DNA from: Enterobacter cloacae
GTDB lineage: Bacteria; Pseudomonadota; Gammaproteobacteria; Enterobacterales; Enterobacteriaceae
Assembly: GCF_013375935.1 (NCBI RefSeq)
Contig: NZ_CP056117.1
Location: 1,240,001 to 1,304,000 of the forward strand
Direction: 5' to 3'
Length of the DNA: 64,000 nt
Under the pieces are notes generated by a model. The model worked only from the letters and a program-made list of their open reading frames with translations. It was not told the origin of the DNA and made no database searches. The first letter of the stretch is position 1; the number at the start of each line of letters is the position of its first letter. Both the position numbers and the translations under genes were made by a program. This document shows, one piece after another, positions 9,104 to 19,108 of this stretch.

Positions 9104-10444
9104 CTAGGCGACGCCGGGTTCATGCGCGCGGCAGCGCAGCATTTTGTAGCAGGTGGCCGCCGCGGCCACGAGGGCGGGCACGCTGAGGATCATTAAAATA
9201 CTGTCCGCCTGCCACTGCATGGAAAGCAGCTGGGCGCTGGTCATGGTTCCCGCCACGCCGCCAAAGCGGCCGATCCCCTGCATCCAGGCGATGCCCGTCG
9301 CGCGGCATTCGGTAGGGTAAAAGGTGGCGGCCAGGGTTTGCATTCCCGACTGTGCGCCGTTCATCGCGATCCCCATCAGGAAAATTAAGCCGCCAAACAG
9401 GGCGATATGGTTATGCTCAAGGCCAAGCAAAAGAATGAGGCCCATCGTCAACACGAATCCTCCGGCGACCACCTTGTGTGCTTCCCAGCGGTCCATCATC
9501 CAGCCCGCAAGCAGAATGCCTGCGGTACCGCCGAAGGTGAACAGCGAGGTGAGCCAGGCGGATTCCGCCAGCGCATAGCCCATCCCCTGCATCAGCGTCG
9601 GCATCCAGCTAAGCAGGACGTAGTAAATGACCAGCCCCATAAAATAAGTCACCCACAGCATCAGCGTGCCGGGAAGCCAGGGCATGGAAAAAAGCTGTGC
9701 CACGCTCCCCTTTTTAGCGGCAACCTTTTCCTCCGCCAGGAAAAAGCCCGTGACGCCGTCAAGCGTGCTGCGGGCAAACCGGCCGGCGATGCGGCGAACC
9801 TGCACGACGTCTTTCCCGCGCTGCACCAGAAACTTCACCGACTCCGGCAACAGCAGCGCCAGCAGCAGCGTTAAGATCAGCGGAGCAATCGCGCCGGTCA
9901 GCAGCACGCTTCGCCAGCCGTGGTGAGGGATAAGCCAGGAAGAGATCGCGCCGCCGCCTGCCGCACCCAGAGGGAAACCGCAGTACATGGTATTAATCGC
10001 CATGGCGCGGCAGCGCCTGGGGGCAAACTCTGAGATCAGCGTGATGGCGTTAGGCATCGCGGCGCCGAGCCCCAGGCCCGTCAGGAACCGCCACAGCGTC
10101 AGGGTATTCAGGCTTTGCGCCCAGGCCGTGCCCAGGCTCGCAAGGCCGAAGAACAGGCACGAAAAGATCAGCACGCGCTTGCGCCCCATCCGGTCCGATA
10201 CCGGACCTGCTATAAGCGCCCCGAGCGACAGCCCCAGCAGCGCCGCGCTCAGCACCGGCCCCAGATCCTGTTTTTGTATACCCCACTCCGCCGACAGCGT
10301 CGGCGCGATGTAACCCATCGCGGCGGTATCGAAACCATCGATTGCCAGAACCAGAAAGCCCAGCACAATAAGAAGCCAGTGAAACCCTGAAAAGCGACTT
10401 TCATCGATCACCTGCTGAATATCCACCCGACCTGAATACGTCAT
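9104..10444 (-). CDS. MFS transporter, aromatic acid:H+ symporter type (AAHS)
   Basis: Twelve-helix major facilitator, 446 residues. The motif LAIDGFDTAAMGYIAPTL in helix 1 and DRMGRKRVLI after helix 2 are characteristic of the aromatic acid/H+ symporter family (PcaK, BenK, MhpT relatives), so an aromatic acid such as hydroxybenzoate is a reasonable substrate guess. The start is placed at 10444 because GGAGGGG lies just upstream; the frame extends to 10525 without a good ribosome-binding site. No aromatic catabolic gene is adjacent, so the substrate cannot be inferred from context. E. coli K-12 has no gene between trmL and lldD, so this is an accessory insertion. Confidence 0.85.
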   Translation of the reverse strand: MTYSGRVDIQQVIDESRFSGFHWLLIVLGFLVLAIDGFDTAAMGYIAPTLSAEWGIQKQDLGPVLSAALLGLSLGALIAGPVSDRMGRKRVLIFSCLFFGLASLGTAWAQSLNTLTLWRFLTGLGLGAAMPNAITLISEFAPRRCRAMAINTMYCGFPLGAAGGGAISSWLIPHHGWRSVLLTGAIAPLILTLLLALLLPESVKFLVQRGKDVVQVRRIAGRFARSTLDGVTGFFLAEEKVAAKKGSVAQLFSMPWLPGTLMLWVTYFMGLVIYYVLLSWMPTLMQGMGYALAESAWLTSLFTFGGTAGILLAGWMMDRWEAHKVVAGGFVLTMGLILLLGLEHNHIALFGGLIFLMGIAMNGAQSGMQTLAATFYPTECRATGIAWMQGIGRFGGVAGTMTSAQLLSMQWQADSILMILSVPALVAAAATCYKMLRCRAHEPGVA

Positions 10445-10565
10445 ACGCTCCCCTCCGATGTAATGTTGTTTTTGTGTTCTTGTATTTGCTTGTCTATACA
10501 ATTGCGGAGAGGCGTGGCGTGTCAAATTTTCTTATCCAGAATGTTACGTAGGTGTTATTTTCGAC

Positions 10566-10595
10566 AAAAAAAGCGCCCGAGGGGGAGTCGGGCGC
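10566..10595 (-). terminator. Terminator downstream of lldD
   Basis: Read on the minus strand, GCGCCCGA and TCGGGCGC pair in an 8-bp stem with a 7-base loop, followed by seven T. It lies 28 bases past the lldD stop and ends the lldPRD operon. Confidence 0.85.
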
Positions 10596-10623
10596 CTGAG
10601 AAACGTATATCAACTAAAAACGA

Positions 10624-11811
10624 TCAGGCCGCGTTCTCCTGGGAAAGGGGAGCCAGCGCCGCCGGCAGCTTGCTGAGTTCCTGCACCAGCGAATCCTTGC
10701 TGATTTCTTTTATCGTCTTCGCGCCGGTCAGGGTCATCGCCACCTTCATCTCTTTCTCAATGAGGTTCAGCAGGTTCGCCACGCCCGCCTGGCCGCTGGT
10801 GGCCAGCGCGTACAGATAGGCCCGGCCCAGCAGCACGCTGTCGGCGCCGAGGGCAATCATGCGCACCACGTCCAGCCCGTTGCGGATGCCGCTGTCGGCC
10901 AGGATCGCGATATCGCCCTTCACCGCATCGGCAATGGCGGGCAGCGCGCGGGCGGAAGAGAGCACGCCGTCGAGCTGGCGTCCGCCGTGGTTAGAGACCA
11001 CGATCCCGTCCGCGCCGAAGCGCACCGCGTCGCGCGCATCTTCCGGATCGAGGATCCCTTTGATCACCATCGGGCCGTCCCAGAATTCGCGGATCCACTC
11101 CAGGTCCTTCCACGAGATCGACGGATCGAAGTTATTTGCCAGCCAGCCGATGTAATCCTCAAGCCCGGTCGGTTTACCGAGGTAGGCCGAAATATTGCCC
11201 AGATCGTGCGGACGACCGTTCAGGCCTACGTCCCACGCCCACTGCGGATGCGTTACCGCCTGCCAGTAGCGGCGCAGGGCGGCGTTCGGGCCGCTCATGC
11301 CGGAGTGCGCGTCGCGGTATCGCGCGCCGGGCGTTGGCATATCGACGGTAAAGACCAGCGTTGAGCAGCCCGCCGCTTTGGCGCGCTCAAGCGCGTTACG
11401 CATAAAGCCGCGATCGCGCAGGACGTACAGCTGGAACCACATCGGGCGCTTGATGGTCGGCGCGACCTCTTCAATCGGGCAGACGGACACGGTGGAAAGG
11501 GTAAACGGAATGCCTTTGGCATCCGCCGCGGCGGCAGCCTGCACTTCGCCACGACGGGCGTACATACCGCATAGGCCAACGGGCGCAAGGGCCACCGGCA
11601 TGGAGAGCGTCTCGTTAAACAGTTTTGTCTCAAGGCTCAGGTCAGACATATTCTTCAGCACGCGCTGGCGCAGGGCCACTTCCGAGAGATCTTCCACGTT
11701 GCGGCGCAGGGTGTATTCGGCATACGCCCCGCCGTCGATGTAGTGAAAGAGGAACGGCGGCAAAATGCGCTGCGCCGCGGCGCGGTAGTCACTGGCTGCT
11801 GAAATAATCAT
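10624..11811 (-). CDS. lldD: L-lactate dehydrogenase (quinone-linked, FMN)
   Basis: FMN-dependent membrane-associated L-lactate dehydrogenase that oxidises L-lactate to pyruvate and passes electrons to the quinone pool. It has 395 residues, close to the 396 of E. coli. The alpha-hydroxyacid oxidase signature [10 protein letters not shown] carries the catalytic histidine, and the FMN-binding [16 protein letters not shown] segment follows. Last gene of lldPRD; its start overlaps the lldR stop by 4 bases. Confidence 0.97.
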   Translation of the reverse strand: MIISAASDYRAAAQRILPPFLFHYIDGGAYAEYTLRRNVEDLSEVALRQRVLKNMSDLSLETKLFNETLSMPVALAPVGLCGMYARRGEVQAAAAADAKGIPFTLSTVSVCPIEEVAPTIKRPMWFQLYVLRDRGFMRNALERAKAAGCSTLVFTVDMPTPGARYRDAHSGMSGPNAALRRYWQAVTHPQWAWDVGLNGRPHDLGNISAYLGKPTGLEDYIGWLANNFDPSISWKDLEWIREFWDGPMVIKGILDPEDARDAVRFGADGIVVSNHGGRQLDGVLSSARALPAIADAVKGDIAILADSGIRNGLDVVRMIALGADSVLLGRAYLYALATSGQAGVANLLNLIEKEMKVAMTLTGAKTIKEISKDSLVQELSKLPAALAPLSQENAA

Positions 11812-12581
11812 GCTTTGTTCTCCCTGGAAATATCACTGTCGCCGGGCAGACGGGTAATACGCGCCTGTCGGGCCTGATCTTCATCGAATCGTTTAATGGT
11901 GGTGTGCACGAAGCCCAGGTGCGCCATCATCGCCTTACGCGCGGCTTCGGCATCGCCGGCCAGAATGGCGTTGAGCACCGCCTCGTGCTGTTCGGTCAGC
12001 TGAGCAAACACGGGCGGAACCAGATACATGCGCTGGCGGCTCTGCTTCACGGAGGATTGCAGCAGGTCGAAGAACCCGCGCATGGTTTGCAGCAGCACCA
12101 CGTTGTGCGACGCCTCGGCAATCGCCAGATGAAAACGCACGTCGGCCTGGGAGGCGATATCGGGGTCGCTGCTTTGCGTGGCCTCGAAGCAGGCTTTGAG
12201 CTTCTCTTTGTCGGCCTCGGTTGCCCGCATCGCCGCATGCCATGCGGTACTGGTTTCGATGGCGTGGCGCGCTTCGAGGATGTCAAAGCTGTAGTCCGGG
12301 TCGTTTTCCATCAGCGTTTTCAGCGGCTGAACGATGTTTTGCTCGGACCAGTCATCATGCTGCCAGCGCACGAAGGTGCCGCCGCCGCGACGGCTCAGCA
12401 GCACCCCTTCGCTGACCAGCGTCGCCAGCGCTTCGCGCAGCGAATTACGCGAAACGCCAAGCTGGGCGGCAAGCTGGCGCTCGGCGGGCAATCTCATGCC
12501 CGCCTCCAGCTGTTGTTCTTCAATCAGCGCCCGCACGCGAGTGGCAATCTCGTCGGACAGGCGTCTGGGCATCACTATCAT
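11808..12581 (-). CDS. lldR: GntR/FadR-family regulator of lactate utilisation
   Basis: Transcriptional regulator of lldPRD that responds to L-lactate. The N-terminal winged helix-turn-helix shows [20 protein letters not shown], typical of GntR proteins, and the all-helical C-terminal FCD domain contains [11 protein letters not shown], which supplies metal/ligand histidines in the family. It is 257 residues (E. coli 258). It is translationally coupled to both neighbours by 4-base overlaps. Likely binding sites are seen at 14311-14321 and 14435-14447. Confidence 0.95.
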   Translation of the reverse strand: MIVMPRRLSDEIATRVRALIEEQQLEAGMRLPAERQLAAQLGVSRNSLREALATLVSEGVLLSRRGGGTFVRWQHDDWSEQNIVQPLKTLMENDPDYSFDILEARHAIETSTAWHAAMRATEADKEKLKACFEATQSSDPDIASQADVRFHLAIAEASHNVVLLQTMRGFFDLLQSSVKQSRQRMYLVPPVFAQLTEQHEAVLNAILAGDAEAARKAMMAHLGFVHTTIKRFDEDQARQARITRLPGDSDISRENKA

Positions 12582-14233
12582 GGGATCATCCAGGTTAAGA
12601 CATAGGCCTGCAGGGTGGTAATAACGCCCACCATGCAGGTAAATATCAGGCTGTGCTTAACGGTAAAGCGGAACAGATCCGACTCTTTACCCACCAGTCC
12701 CACCGCGGCACAGGCAATGGCGATGGACTGCGGGGAGATCATTTTGCCGGTCACGCCGCCGGTGGTGTTCGCCGCGACCAGCAGCACATCCGAGACGCCA
12801 ATCTGCTGCGCGGCCGTTGCCTGCAGGGCGGCAAACAGGGCGTTTGAGGACGTATCTGAACCGGTCAGGAACACCCCCAGCCAGCCGAGGAACGGCGAGA
12901 AGAAGGTAAACGCGTGTCCGGTGTGCGCCAGGGCGAGCGCCAGCGTCGACGACAGGCCGGAGTAGTTCGAGATAAACGCGAACGCCAGCACCATGCCGAT
13001 GGAGTAAATCGGCAGCATCAGCTCTTTAATCGTCGCCGCAAAGGTCTGCACGGCGGCGGCCGGCTTCATGCGCAGCCACACCACGGAAAGGATAGCCGCA
13101 AACAGAATGGCCGTACCGGTTGCCGAGAACCAGTCAAACTTAAACACCGCCGCATACGGCGTGGCGTCGTGCACCACCGGCGGCATGCGGGCGACCATTT
13201 TGTCGAGGAACGGCACGGAGATGTTAATCACCATGTCGTACAGCGCGCCGCCCGGGGCGAACAGGGCCTTAAACGGCGGGATGCTCCACAGCGTTACGGT
13301 GGCGGTCAGGAACAGGAACGGTGACCACGCGCGGACGATCTGCCCGGCGGTATAACCCGTGCGGGCGAGCGTCTGATCCACGTGCGACGCGCCCATATCG
13401 GCAAAGCGGAAGATGCGCACCGGCTGCCAGCGTTTCAGGAACAGCGTCAGACAGACCAGCGACACCAGGGAAGAGATGATGTCCGGCAGCTCAGGCCCAA
13501 GGAAGTTGGAGCTGAGATACTGGGCAATCGCGAACGAACCGCCCGCCACCATTACCGCAGGCCAGGTCTCCTTCACGCCGCGCCAGCCGTCCATAATCGC
13601 CATGATCCAGAACAGCACGATAATGGTCAGGAACGGCAGCTGGCGGCCAACCATCTGGCCAATCTCAAAGCTGTCCAGCCCGGTCACCTGTCCGGCCACC
13701 AGAATCGGAATACCCATCGCGCCAAACGCCACCGGCGCGGTGTTCACGATCAGGCACAGGCCAGCGGCATACAGCGGATTAAAGCCCAGCCCGACCAGCA
13801 GCGCGGCGGTGATCGCCACCGGCGCGCCAAACCCTGCCGCCCCTTCAAGGAACGCCCCGAAGGAGAAGCCGACTATCAGCATCTGTAAACGCTGGTCCGG
13901 CGTAATGGAGAGAATCGACGAGCGAATGATGTCGAACTGCCCCGTTTTCACCGAAATTTTGTAGACAAAGACCGCGGCGATGATGATCCACGCAATCGGC
14001 CACAGGCCGTAGAAGAAGCCATACACCACGGAGGCCAGCGCGCGATCGACCGGCATTTTGTAGAAAAACAGCGCCACCAGCAGGGCGATGGCAACGGTAT
14101 ACGTCGCGGCGAGGTAGCCCTTCAGCTTGAGCTTAATCAGCGCAAAGAAGAAGAACAGGATCGGAAGCGATGCGATCAGGCTGGAAAGCCAGATATTCCC
14201 GGCCGGATCGTAGTTTTGTTGCCAGAGGCTCAT
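12578..14233 (-). CDS. lldP: L-lactate permease
   Basis: Inner-membrane lactate:H+ symporter of the LctP family, 551 residues as in E. coli, with about 12-14 hydrophobic segments. Family motifs such as [18 protein letters not shown] and [19 protein letters not shown] are intact. First gene of lldPRD; the ATG at 14233 has AGGAGACCTGC in front of it. Expression is expected to respond to lactate through LldR and to oxygen through ArcA, by analogy with E. coli. Confidence 0.97.
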   Translation of the reverse strand: MSLWQQNYDPAGNIWLSSLIASLPILFFFFALIKLKLKGYLAATYTVAIALLVALFFYKMPVDRALASVVYGFFYGLWPIAWIIIAAVFVYKISVKTGQFDIIRSSILSITPDQRLQMLIVGFSFGAFLEGAAGFGAPVAITAALLVGLGFNPLYAAGLCLIVNTAPVAFGAMGIPILVAGQVTGLDSFEIGQMVGRQLPFLTIIVLFWIMAIMDGWRGVKETWPAVMVAGGSFAIAQYLSSNFLGPELPDIISSLVSLVCLTLFLKRWQPVRIFRFADMGASHVDQTLARTGYTAGQIVRAWSPFLFLTATVTLWSIPPFKALFAPGGALYDMVINISVPFLDKMVARMPPVVHDATPYAAVFKFDWFSATGTAILFAAILSVVWLRMKPAAAVQTFAATIKELMLPIYSIGMVLAFAFISNYSGLSSTLALALAHTGHAFTFFSPFLGWLGVFLTGSDTSSNALFAALQATAAQQIGVSDVLLVAANTTGGVTGKMISPQSIAIACAAVGLVGKESDLFRFTVKHSLIFTCMVGVITTLQAYVLTWMIP

Positions 14234-14310
14234 GCAGGTCTCCTGAGGACCACACGGCTTGCGCTGCGGGTGAGTCTCCGCTCATCTCTGCGTCACACGC
14301 TGTGTAAAAG

Positions 14311-14321
14311 TGGTCCATCCA
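14311..14321. promoter_or_regulatory. Probable LldR operator O2 (proximal to lldP)
   Basis: TGGTCCATCCA matches the FadR-subfamily operator TNGTNNNACNA except at one position. It lies about 80 bases upstream of the lldP start. Its centre is 125 bases from the second site, close to the roughly 127-base spacing of O1 and O2 described for E. coli lldPRD. Confidence 0.65.
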
Positions 14322-14434
14322 ATATTGTGATGTAGGGGTAATGACAATGAATGGTTAATCAAGTGTTGCTATTCAGCAATACTTTTGTGAAGTGAAGCAG
14401 TAAAACTGTGAAGGATGGTTCGCTTTGGAGTCGA

Positions 14435-14447
14435 TTGGTAGGACCAA
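14435..14447. promoter_or_regulatory. Probable LldR operator O1 (distal)
   Basis: TTGGTAGGACCAA is near-palindromic (every position but the central three is symmetric) and contains TGGTAGGACCA, an exact match to the GntR/FadR consensus TNGTNNNACNA. It lies about 200 bases upstream of lldP. LldR in the adjacent operon is the obvious ligand; FadR itself could in principle bind. Confidence 0.75.
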
Positions 14448-15171
14448 AAGGCCTGCGCAGATCGTTCATTTATGACGCAGACGTAGGCTGCGGGTTGAGC
14501 AGCGTTCCGCCACCGTGGGCGGGCACGGCGGGTAAAATATGATGATAAAAATGCCTGTTTGCGCTATTTACGTTAAGCGCCTAAGATGGATTTGTTTTAT
14601 TTTAGTTTACGATAAAGGGACAATTTGTAAACTGCATGATTTATTTAAGAGAAATATAAATTTTTTTTAGGTAAAAATGCGAAATATAATATGTAGCAAA
14701 AAATTTTAATTAAGATAAATTTCACATATAGATTTTAACAGCGTATTACAAACGATCAATTGCTGATCAATAATGAAAAATTCTGCGTTTAAGCGTTTTT
14801 GCAGAATAATCGCAAAGATGTCTCTCCTGCTTTAACTTTTCATCCTAATAATGATCTGAAAAAAATTGATCAAACATTGATCAGTTAACTGTTTTTTTAA
14901 TTTCATAACGGAACTAGAAGGGAGGGAATAGTTTTGTGGGTAAGCAAATCAGGTAAAAATTGTTACATTTCTGTTAATTCCAAAATGTTTATAAAAATTA
15001 CTGCACCCTTTTCGATACGTAGACGTTATTAGGTATTTGATTTACTATTTATGTCGATGCTGCGTTACGGAAGAAAATAAATTCCTTTTTAACCTTAAAG
15101 TATTCATTGTTATTTTCTGCCTAGGGTATTTCTCTCCTGTGGGATATACATTTATGGCTTAAGGAAAATAT

Positions 15172-15210
15172 ATGGATTATCACATCGGGATGGACCCCAT
15201 GCTTTACTAA
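15172..15210 (+). other. Possible 12-residue leader ORF upstream of fimbrial operon
   Basis: ATG at 15172 opens a 12-codon frame (MDYHIGMDPMLY) ending TAA at 15208-15210. AAGGA sits at a proper distance upstream. An imperfect inverted repeat begins at its end (TACTAAGAG near 15205 and CTCTATTAGTA near 15226). It may be chance in AT-rich DNA; no homologue is recognised. Confidence 0.25.
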
Positions 15211-15330
15211 GAGGTCGCATCACCAACTCTATTAGTACCCTTTGGTGACGTTTCTAAGTTCTTATAGCGATTATTCGATCAGGTACGACAAATCTATATC
15301 TGTTTTATTTACAGAGGGTTTTACTTTCAA

Positions 15331-15912
15331 ATGAAAATCAAAAATGTGGCGCTGGCATTTGCCGCGGCGGGGTTTCTGTTATCTTCTCAGGCGGTGCTGG
15401 CAAGCAGTGGTTCAGATGTTACTGCTAATCTGGATACAGGCGCTGGTACGCAGGGCACAGGCGGGGTAATCAACTTTACCGGTAAGATAACCCTTATTTC
15501 CTGTGATATTACTCCAGCGTCAAAAAACAAAACCGTAGACCTTGGGGCGTGGGCGAAGAGCTACTTCGATGAGCACGTCGAAACAACGCCGCGTGAGTTC
15601 AAAATCAACGTCGAAAAATGCCCGGAAACGGTTGAATCCGTTGCGGTGCTGTTTGACGGAAATAAAGATGCGGAAGATGACTCGCTGTTGCAGGTTACGC
15701 CTGGCACGGGCATGGCGACGGGTGTCGGGGTGAAGCTTTATAACAGCGACCGCAGCACGGCTATTAAGCCGGGCACGGTTTCAAAAACCGCCGCACCAGA
15801 TGAAAAAGGCAATGCAGAATTAACGTTCTATGCCGCACTGGACAAAGATGGAGCGCAAATCCAGGCGGGTGATGTCAACGCCGTGTCCAACTTCCTGATG
15901 GTTTATAACTGA
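15331..15912 (+). CDS. Fimbrial major subunit (type 1 pilin family)
   Basis: Secreted pilin of the FimA/type 1 family, 193 residues. Residues 1-24 form a signal peptide ending SQAVLA. Cys58 and Cys97 are the pilin-fold disulfide pair. The C-terminal beta-zipper motif appears as FLMVYN with the penultimate Tyr. The GAGGG upstream is 12 bases from the ATG, longer than usual. It is followed 31 bases later by the chaperone gene, giving the order pilin-chaperone-usher-adhesin. Which named fimbria it equals cannot be decided here. Confidence 0.9.
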   Translation: MKIKNVALAFAAAGFLLSSQAVLASSGSDVTANLDTGAGTQGTGGVINFTGKITLISCDITPASKNKTVDLGAWAKSYFDEHVETTPREFKINVEKCPETVESVAVLFDGNKDAEDDSLLQVTPGTGMATGVGVKLYNSDRSTAIKPGTVSKTAAPDEKGNAELTFYAALDKDGAQIQAGDVNAVSNFLMVYN

Positions 15913-15943
15913 TTTTTTTCAGCCACCTCCAGAGATAATAGAG

Positions 15944-16615
15944 ATGAAACGTTTATCGTATATTATGCTCACTGCATTAATGGTTAGCTCTGCGTCAGTT
16001 TCCGCAGGCGTAGTAATGGGCGGGACACGGATCGTATACCCGCAAAACAGCAAGGAGGTGGCATTTTCTGTTTCTAATATGGAAAGTGCAGTTCCCTATC
16101 TGATTCAGTCGTGGGTTGAGAATGACGCCGAAGGGAAAAATCACGCCGCGCCATTTATCGTCACGCCGCCGCTGTTCAGGCTTGATCCGGATCAGACCAA
16201 TACGCTGCGTATTCAATATACCGGCGCGCCGCTGCCCGCAGATCGCGAATCCGTATTTTGGCTCGATATTAAAGCCATTGCGCCAAAGCCAAAAGAGAGC
16301 AGCAACGAATTACAAATTAACGTTAAATCGAAATTTAAAATATTCTACCGCCCTGAAAATCTGAAAGGCGATGCCGCAACGGCCTGGCAAAAGGTGAGGT
16401 TTTCACATACGCCAAAAGGGCTTAAGGCCACCAACCCGACGCCGTACTACGTCTCTTTTTATCGCCTCAGCGTTTCTGGGCATAAAATTGAGCAACCGGG
16501 CATGATCGGCCCAGGCGAAACCCGCGAATGGCCTGTGACAGCCTCCGGCAGCGTTACCTGGTCGGCTATTAATGATTTTGGCGCGATTACCGCTACCCGG
16601 TCGCAGCCTCTTTAA
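15944..16615 (+). CDS. Periplasmic fimbrial chaperone (FimC/PapD family)
   Basis: Chaperone that binds pilin subunits in the periplasm by donor-strand complementation and delivers them to the usher. 223 residues with a signal peptide of about 21. The two-immunoglobulin-domain family pattern is visible: GTRIVYPQNSKEVAFSVSN with the conserved subunit-binding arginine, LFRLDPDQTNTLRIQY (G1 strand region), SVFWLDIKAI, and KSKFKIFYRP with the second anchoring basic residue. It starts 31 bases after the pilin stop and ends 3 bases before the usher. Confidence 0.92.
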   Translation: MKRLSYIMLTALMVSSASVSAGVVMGGTRIVYPQNSKEVAFSVSNMESAVPYLIQSWVENDAEGKNHAAPFIVTPPLFRLDPDQTNTLRIQYTGAPLPADRESVFWLDIKAIAPKPKESSNELQINVKSKFKIFYRPENLKGDAATAWQKVRFSHTPKGLKATNPTPYYVSFYRLSVSGHKIEQPGMIGPGETREWPVTASGSVTWSAINDFGAITATRSQPL

Positions 16616-16618
16616 ACC

Positions 16619-19099
16619 ATGCCTTCTCGCCTGTTTCGTTATGCGCCACTATCGGTGCTGCTGCTCAGCTTCAGCCGCACAGGATGGGCCGAGGATTATT
16701 TCGATCCCGCCGCGCTGGAGCTCTCCTCTGCCGAACAGAAAACGGCGGATCTGCACTATTTCTCCGAAAAGGGCGGGCAGATGCCCGGCACGTGGCTCGT
16801 AACGATTGAGGTTAACGGACGCGAGGAACGGCATCAGGAGCTTACCTTCGTTAATGAGAAAGGCAGCCTGCAGCCCGTGCTTAGCGTGCCGCTGCTGGAG
16901 GCGCTCGGGGTGAATGTGGGGGCGATCCCGGCGCTTTCCCGGTTGCACGAGGGAAAGACCTTCACGCATATCGCCGATTTTATCCCGGCGGCGCGAACCT
17001 CCTATGATTTTAACCAGCAGCGCCTGTTTATCAGCCTGCCGCAGGCGGCGATGACGCACCGCAGCCGTGGCTATGTGCCCCCCTCGCAGTGGGATGACGG
17101 TATTCCGGCGGCATTTGTTGATTACAGCCTCACGGGCGGGCAGGCCCATCATCAAAACGGCGACACGACGTCAAGCTACCTCAGCCTGCGTAACGGCGTA
17201 AACCTGGGACCGTGGCGGTTGCGTAATACGTCGGCCTGGAGCTACAGCAACGCGGGCGGCGATCGTTTTCAGTCACAAAGCAGCTGGCTGAGCAGGGATA
17301 TTCGCAGCCTGAACAGCCAGCTGCGGATCGGCGATGCCTGGACCGCAGGCGATCTGTTCGATAGCGTGGCGTTTCGCGGGGTTCAGCTCTCGTCCAGCGA
17401 GAGCATGTTACCCGACAGCCAGCGCGGCTTCGCGCCGACAATCCGCGGCGTCGCGCACAGCTATGCCAGGGTTTCCGTTTCGCAAAATGGCTATGTGATT
17501 TATGAAACCTGGGTTGCCGCCGGGCCGTTTGTTATTAACGATCTGTTCCCCGGCGCGCAAAGCGGCGATTTGCAGGTGACCATCACCGAAAGCGACGGCT
17601 CGAAACGCGTATTTACCCAGCCTTATTCTGCGGTGCCGTTTATGCGGCGCCAGGGCAGCCTGAAATACAGCCTCAATGCCGGACGCTTTCACTCCGGCGC
17701 CAGCGATGCCCGGTCGCCGGACTTTGTTGAAGGCGCTTTTTTCTACGGCCTGTTCTCCAGTATGACGGTGTACGGCGGCTTTCGTACCGCGAATAACTAC
17801 CAGGCCGGCGCCATTGGCGTGGGCAGAGGGTTTGGCGCGTTCGGCTCGCTGGGCGTTGACGATACGCTGGCAAAAAGCCGTTTACCTGACGGCAAAAGCG
17901 TAATGGGGCAGGCGTGGCGCATTCAGTATCAGAAGGATTTTAATACCACCGGCACCGCCTTCAACCTGGCGAGCTATCGCTATGCCTCACGCAACTTTTA
18001 TGAGTTCAGCGAGCTGAATCAGTCTGACAGCCAGCAGCTACGGCTCAATAACCGCCGTAGCCGCTCGCAAATAACCTTCTCACAGACGCTGGGGCAGTTC
18101 GGCAGCCTTAGCGTTTCGGCGTGGATGCAGGATTACTGGCACACCTCCGGGCAGGACAAAACCATTCACCTTGGCTGGTACACCAGCTGGCGGGGCATTT
18201 CATGGGGAGCGGGGTATGACTACACCGACTCAGCGCGTGAGCAACATCCCGATCGCACCGTGTCGTTTAACATCAACGTCCCGCTCGGTAACTGGCTGCC
18301 GGGCAGTTCGGTTAGCTACTTCATCAATAAAAATAACCGTGGGATGTCCACGCAGCAGGTATCACTCAACGGCAGCGCGCTGGCGAACCGCAACCTCAAC
18401 TACAGCGTTCAGCAGAGTAAAGCCAGCGGGGGACAAGCCGACAGCACCAGCCTGGCGCTGCAATACAACGGCGGCTACGGCAACGTAAGCCTCGGTTACG
18501 ACCGCAGCCGAAACGGCGATAATGCCAGTCTCGGCCTCGCCGGAGGCGTTATCGCCACCCGGTATGGCGTCACGCTCAGCCAGCCGCTGGGCGATAGCGT
18601 CGCCCTCCTGCGCGTGCCGGGCGCGGCCAACGTTGAGCCGGAGGGCTACAGCGGCATCCATACCGACAGCCGCGGCTACGCGGTCATGCCCGCGCTTTCG
18701 GCCTATCGTAAGAATACCGTCAATCTTGATACGGCGACGCTTGGCGAAAACGTCGACGTTGAGCAGAGCGGGCTGACGCTCGTACCCACCAGCGGCGCGG
18801 TGGTGCTGGCCAATTACGCAACGCACATTGGCTATCGCGTGCTGTTCTCCCTGCGATACCACGGCGAGCCATTGCCGTTTGGCGCGCAGGCCGAGGTGAT
18901 GGAGCAAAACCGCCGTTCAGCCAACCGAAGCATGGTGGCTGACGGCGGCCAGGCTTACCTGAGCGGAGTACCGGAGCGCGGCACGCTGCGCGTAACCTGG
19001 TATGAAGACGGGGAGCCGCGTCAGTGCCAGACGCCGTTCAGGCTGGGGGCGGCTCATATGGCCCCCGGCATCGCTACGCTGTCTCTTGAGTGCCACTAG
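16619..19099 (+). CDS. Outer-membrane fimbrial usher (FimD/PapC family)
   Basis: Outer-membrane beta-barrel that polymerises and secretes pilin subunits. The 826 residues are within the family range. Recognisable are a signal peptide (to about residue 23), the N-terminal chaperone-binding domain starting YFDPAALEL, the conserved FAPTIRGVAHSYARVSVSQNGYVIYE plug-region motif (about residues 270-295), GPFVINDLFP, and C-terminal domains ending RQCQTPFRLG. It is intact, with no frameshift. It starts 3 bases after the chaperone and 9 bases before the adhesin gene. Confidence 0.94.
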   Translation: MPSRLFRYAPLSVLLLSFSRTGWAEDYFDPAALELSSAEQKTADLHYFSEKGGQMPGTWLVTIEVNGREERHQELTFVNEKGSLQPVLSVPLLEALGVNVGAIPALSRLHEGKTFTHIADFIPAARTSYDFNQQRLFISLPQAAMTHRSRGYVPPSQWDDGIPAAFVDYSLTGGQAHHQNGDTTSSYLSLRNGVNLGPWRLRNTSAWSYSNAGGDRFQSQSSWLSRDIRSLNSQLRIGDAWTAGDLFDSVAFRGVQLSSSESMLPDSQRGFAPTIRGVAHSYARVSVSQNGYVIYETWVAAGPFVINDLFPGAQSGDLQVTITESDGSKRVFTQPYSAVPFMRRQGSLKYSLNAGRFHSGASDARSPDFVEGAFFYGLFSSMTVYGGFRTANNYQAGAIGVGRGFGAFGSLGVDDTLAKSRLPDGKSVMGQAWRIQYQKDFNTTGTAFNLASYRYASRNFYEFSELNQSDSQQLRLNNRRSRSQITFSQTLGQFGSLSVSAWMQDYWHTSGQDKTIHLGWYTSWRGISWGAGYDYTDSAREQHPDRTVSFNINVPLGNWLPGSSVSYFINKNNRGMSTQQVSLNGSALANRNLNYSVQQSKASGGQADSTSLALQYNGGYGNVSLGYDRSRNGDNASLGLAGGVIATRYGVTLSQPLGDSVALLRVPGAANVEPEGYSGIHTDSRGYAVMPALSAYRKNTVNLDTATLGENVDVEQSGLTLVPTSGAVVLANYATHIGYRVLFSLRYHGEPLPFGAQAEVMEQNRRSANRSMVADGGQAYLSGVPERGTLRVTWYEDGEPRQCQTPFRLGAAHMAPGIATLSLECH

Positions 19100-19108
19100 A
19101 GGAATATC

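Larger units (their letters stand above)
14234..15330. other. Long AT-rich intergenic region between lldP and the fimbrial operon
   Basis: A gap of 1097 bases with no convincing full-size gene. The left 220 bases hold the lldP promoter and two LldR-type sites. From about 14580 rightward it is strongly AT-rich, as is common for H-NS-silenced fimbrial promoters. Five GATC sites cluster at 14755-14882. Near the right end there is a 12-codon reading frame with a good ribosome-binding site (15172-15210) followed by an imperfect inverted repeat (TACTAA ... TTAGTA). No invertible-element repeats of the fimS type were seen. Confidence 0.7.

Noticed and set aside
14920-15330. Invertible fimS-type phase switch upstream of the pilin gene
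   Set aside because: No matching pair of perfect 9-bp or longer inverted repeats at a plausible distance and no recombinase gene nearby.
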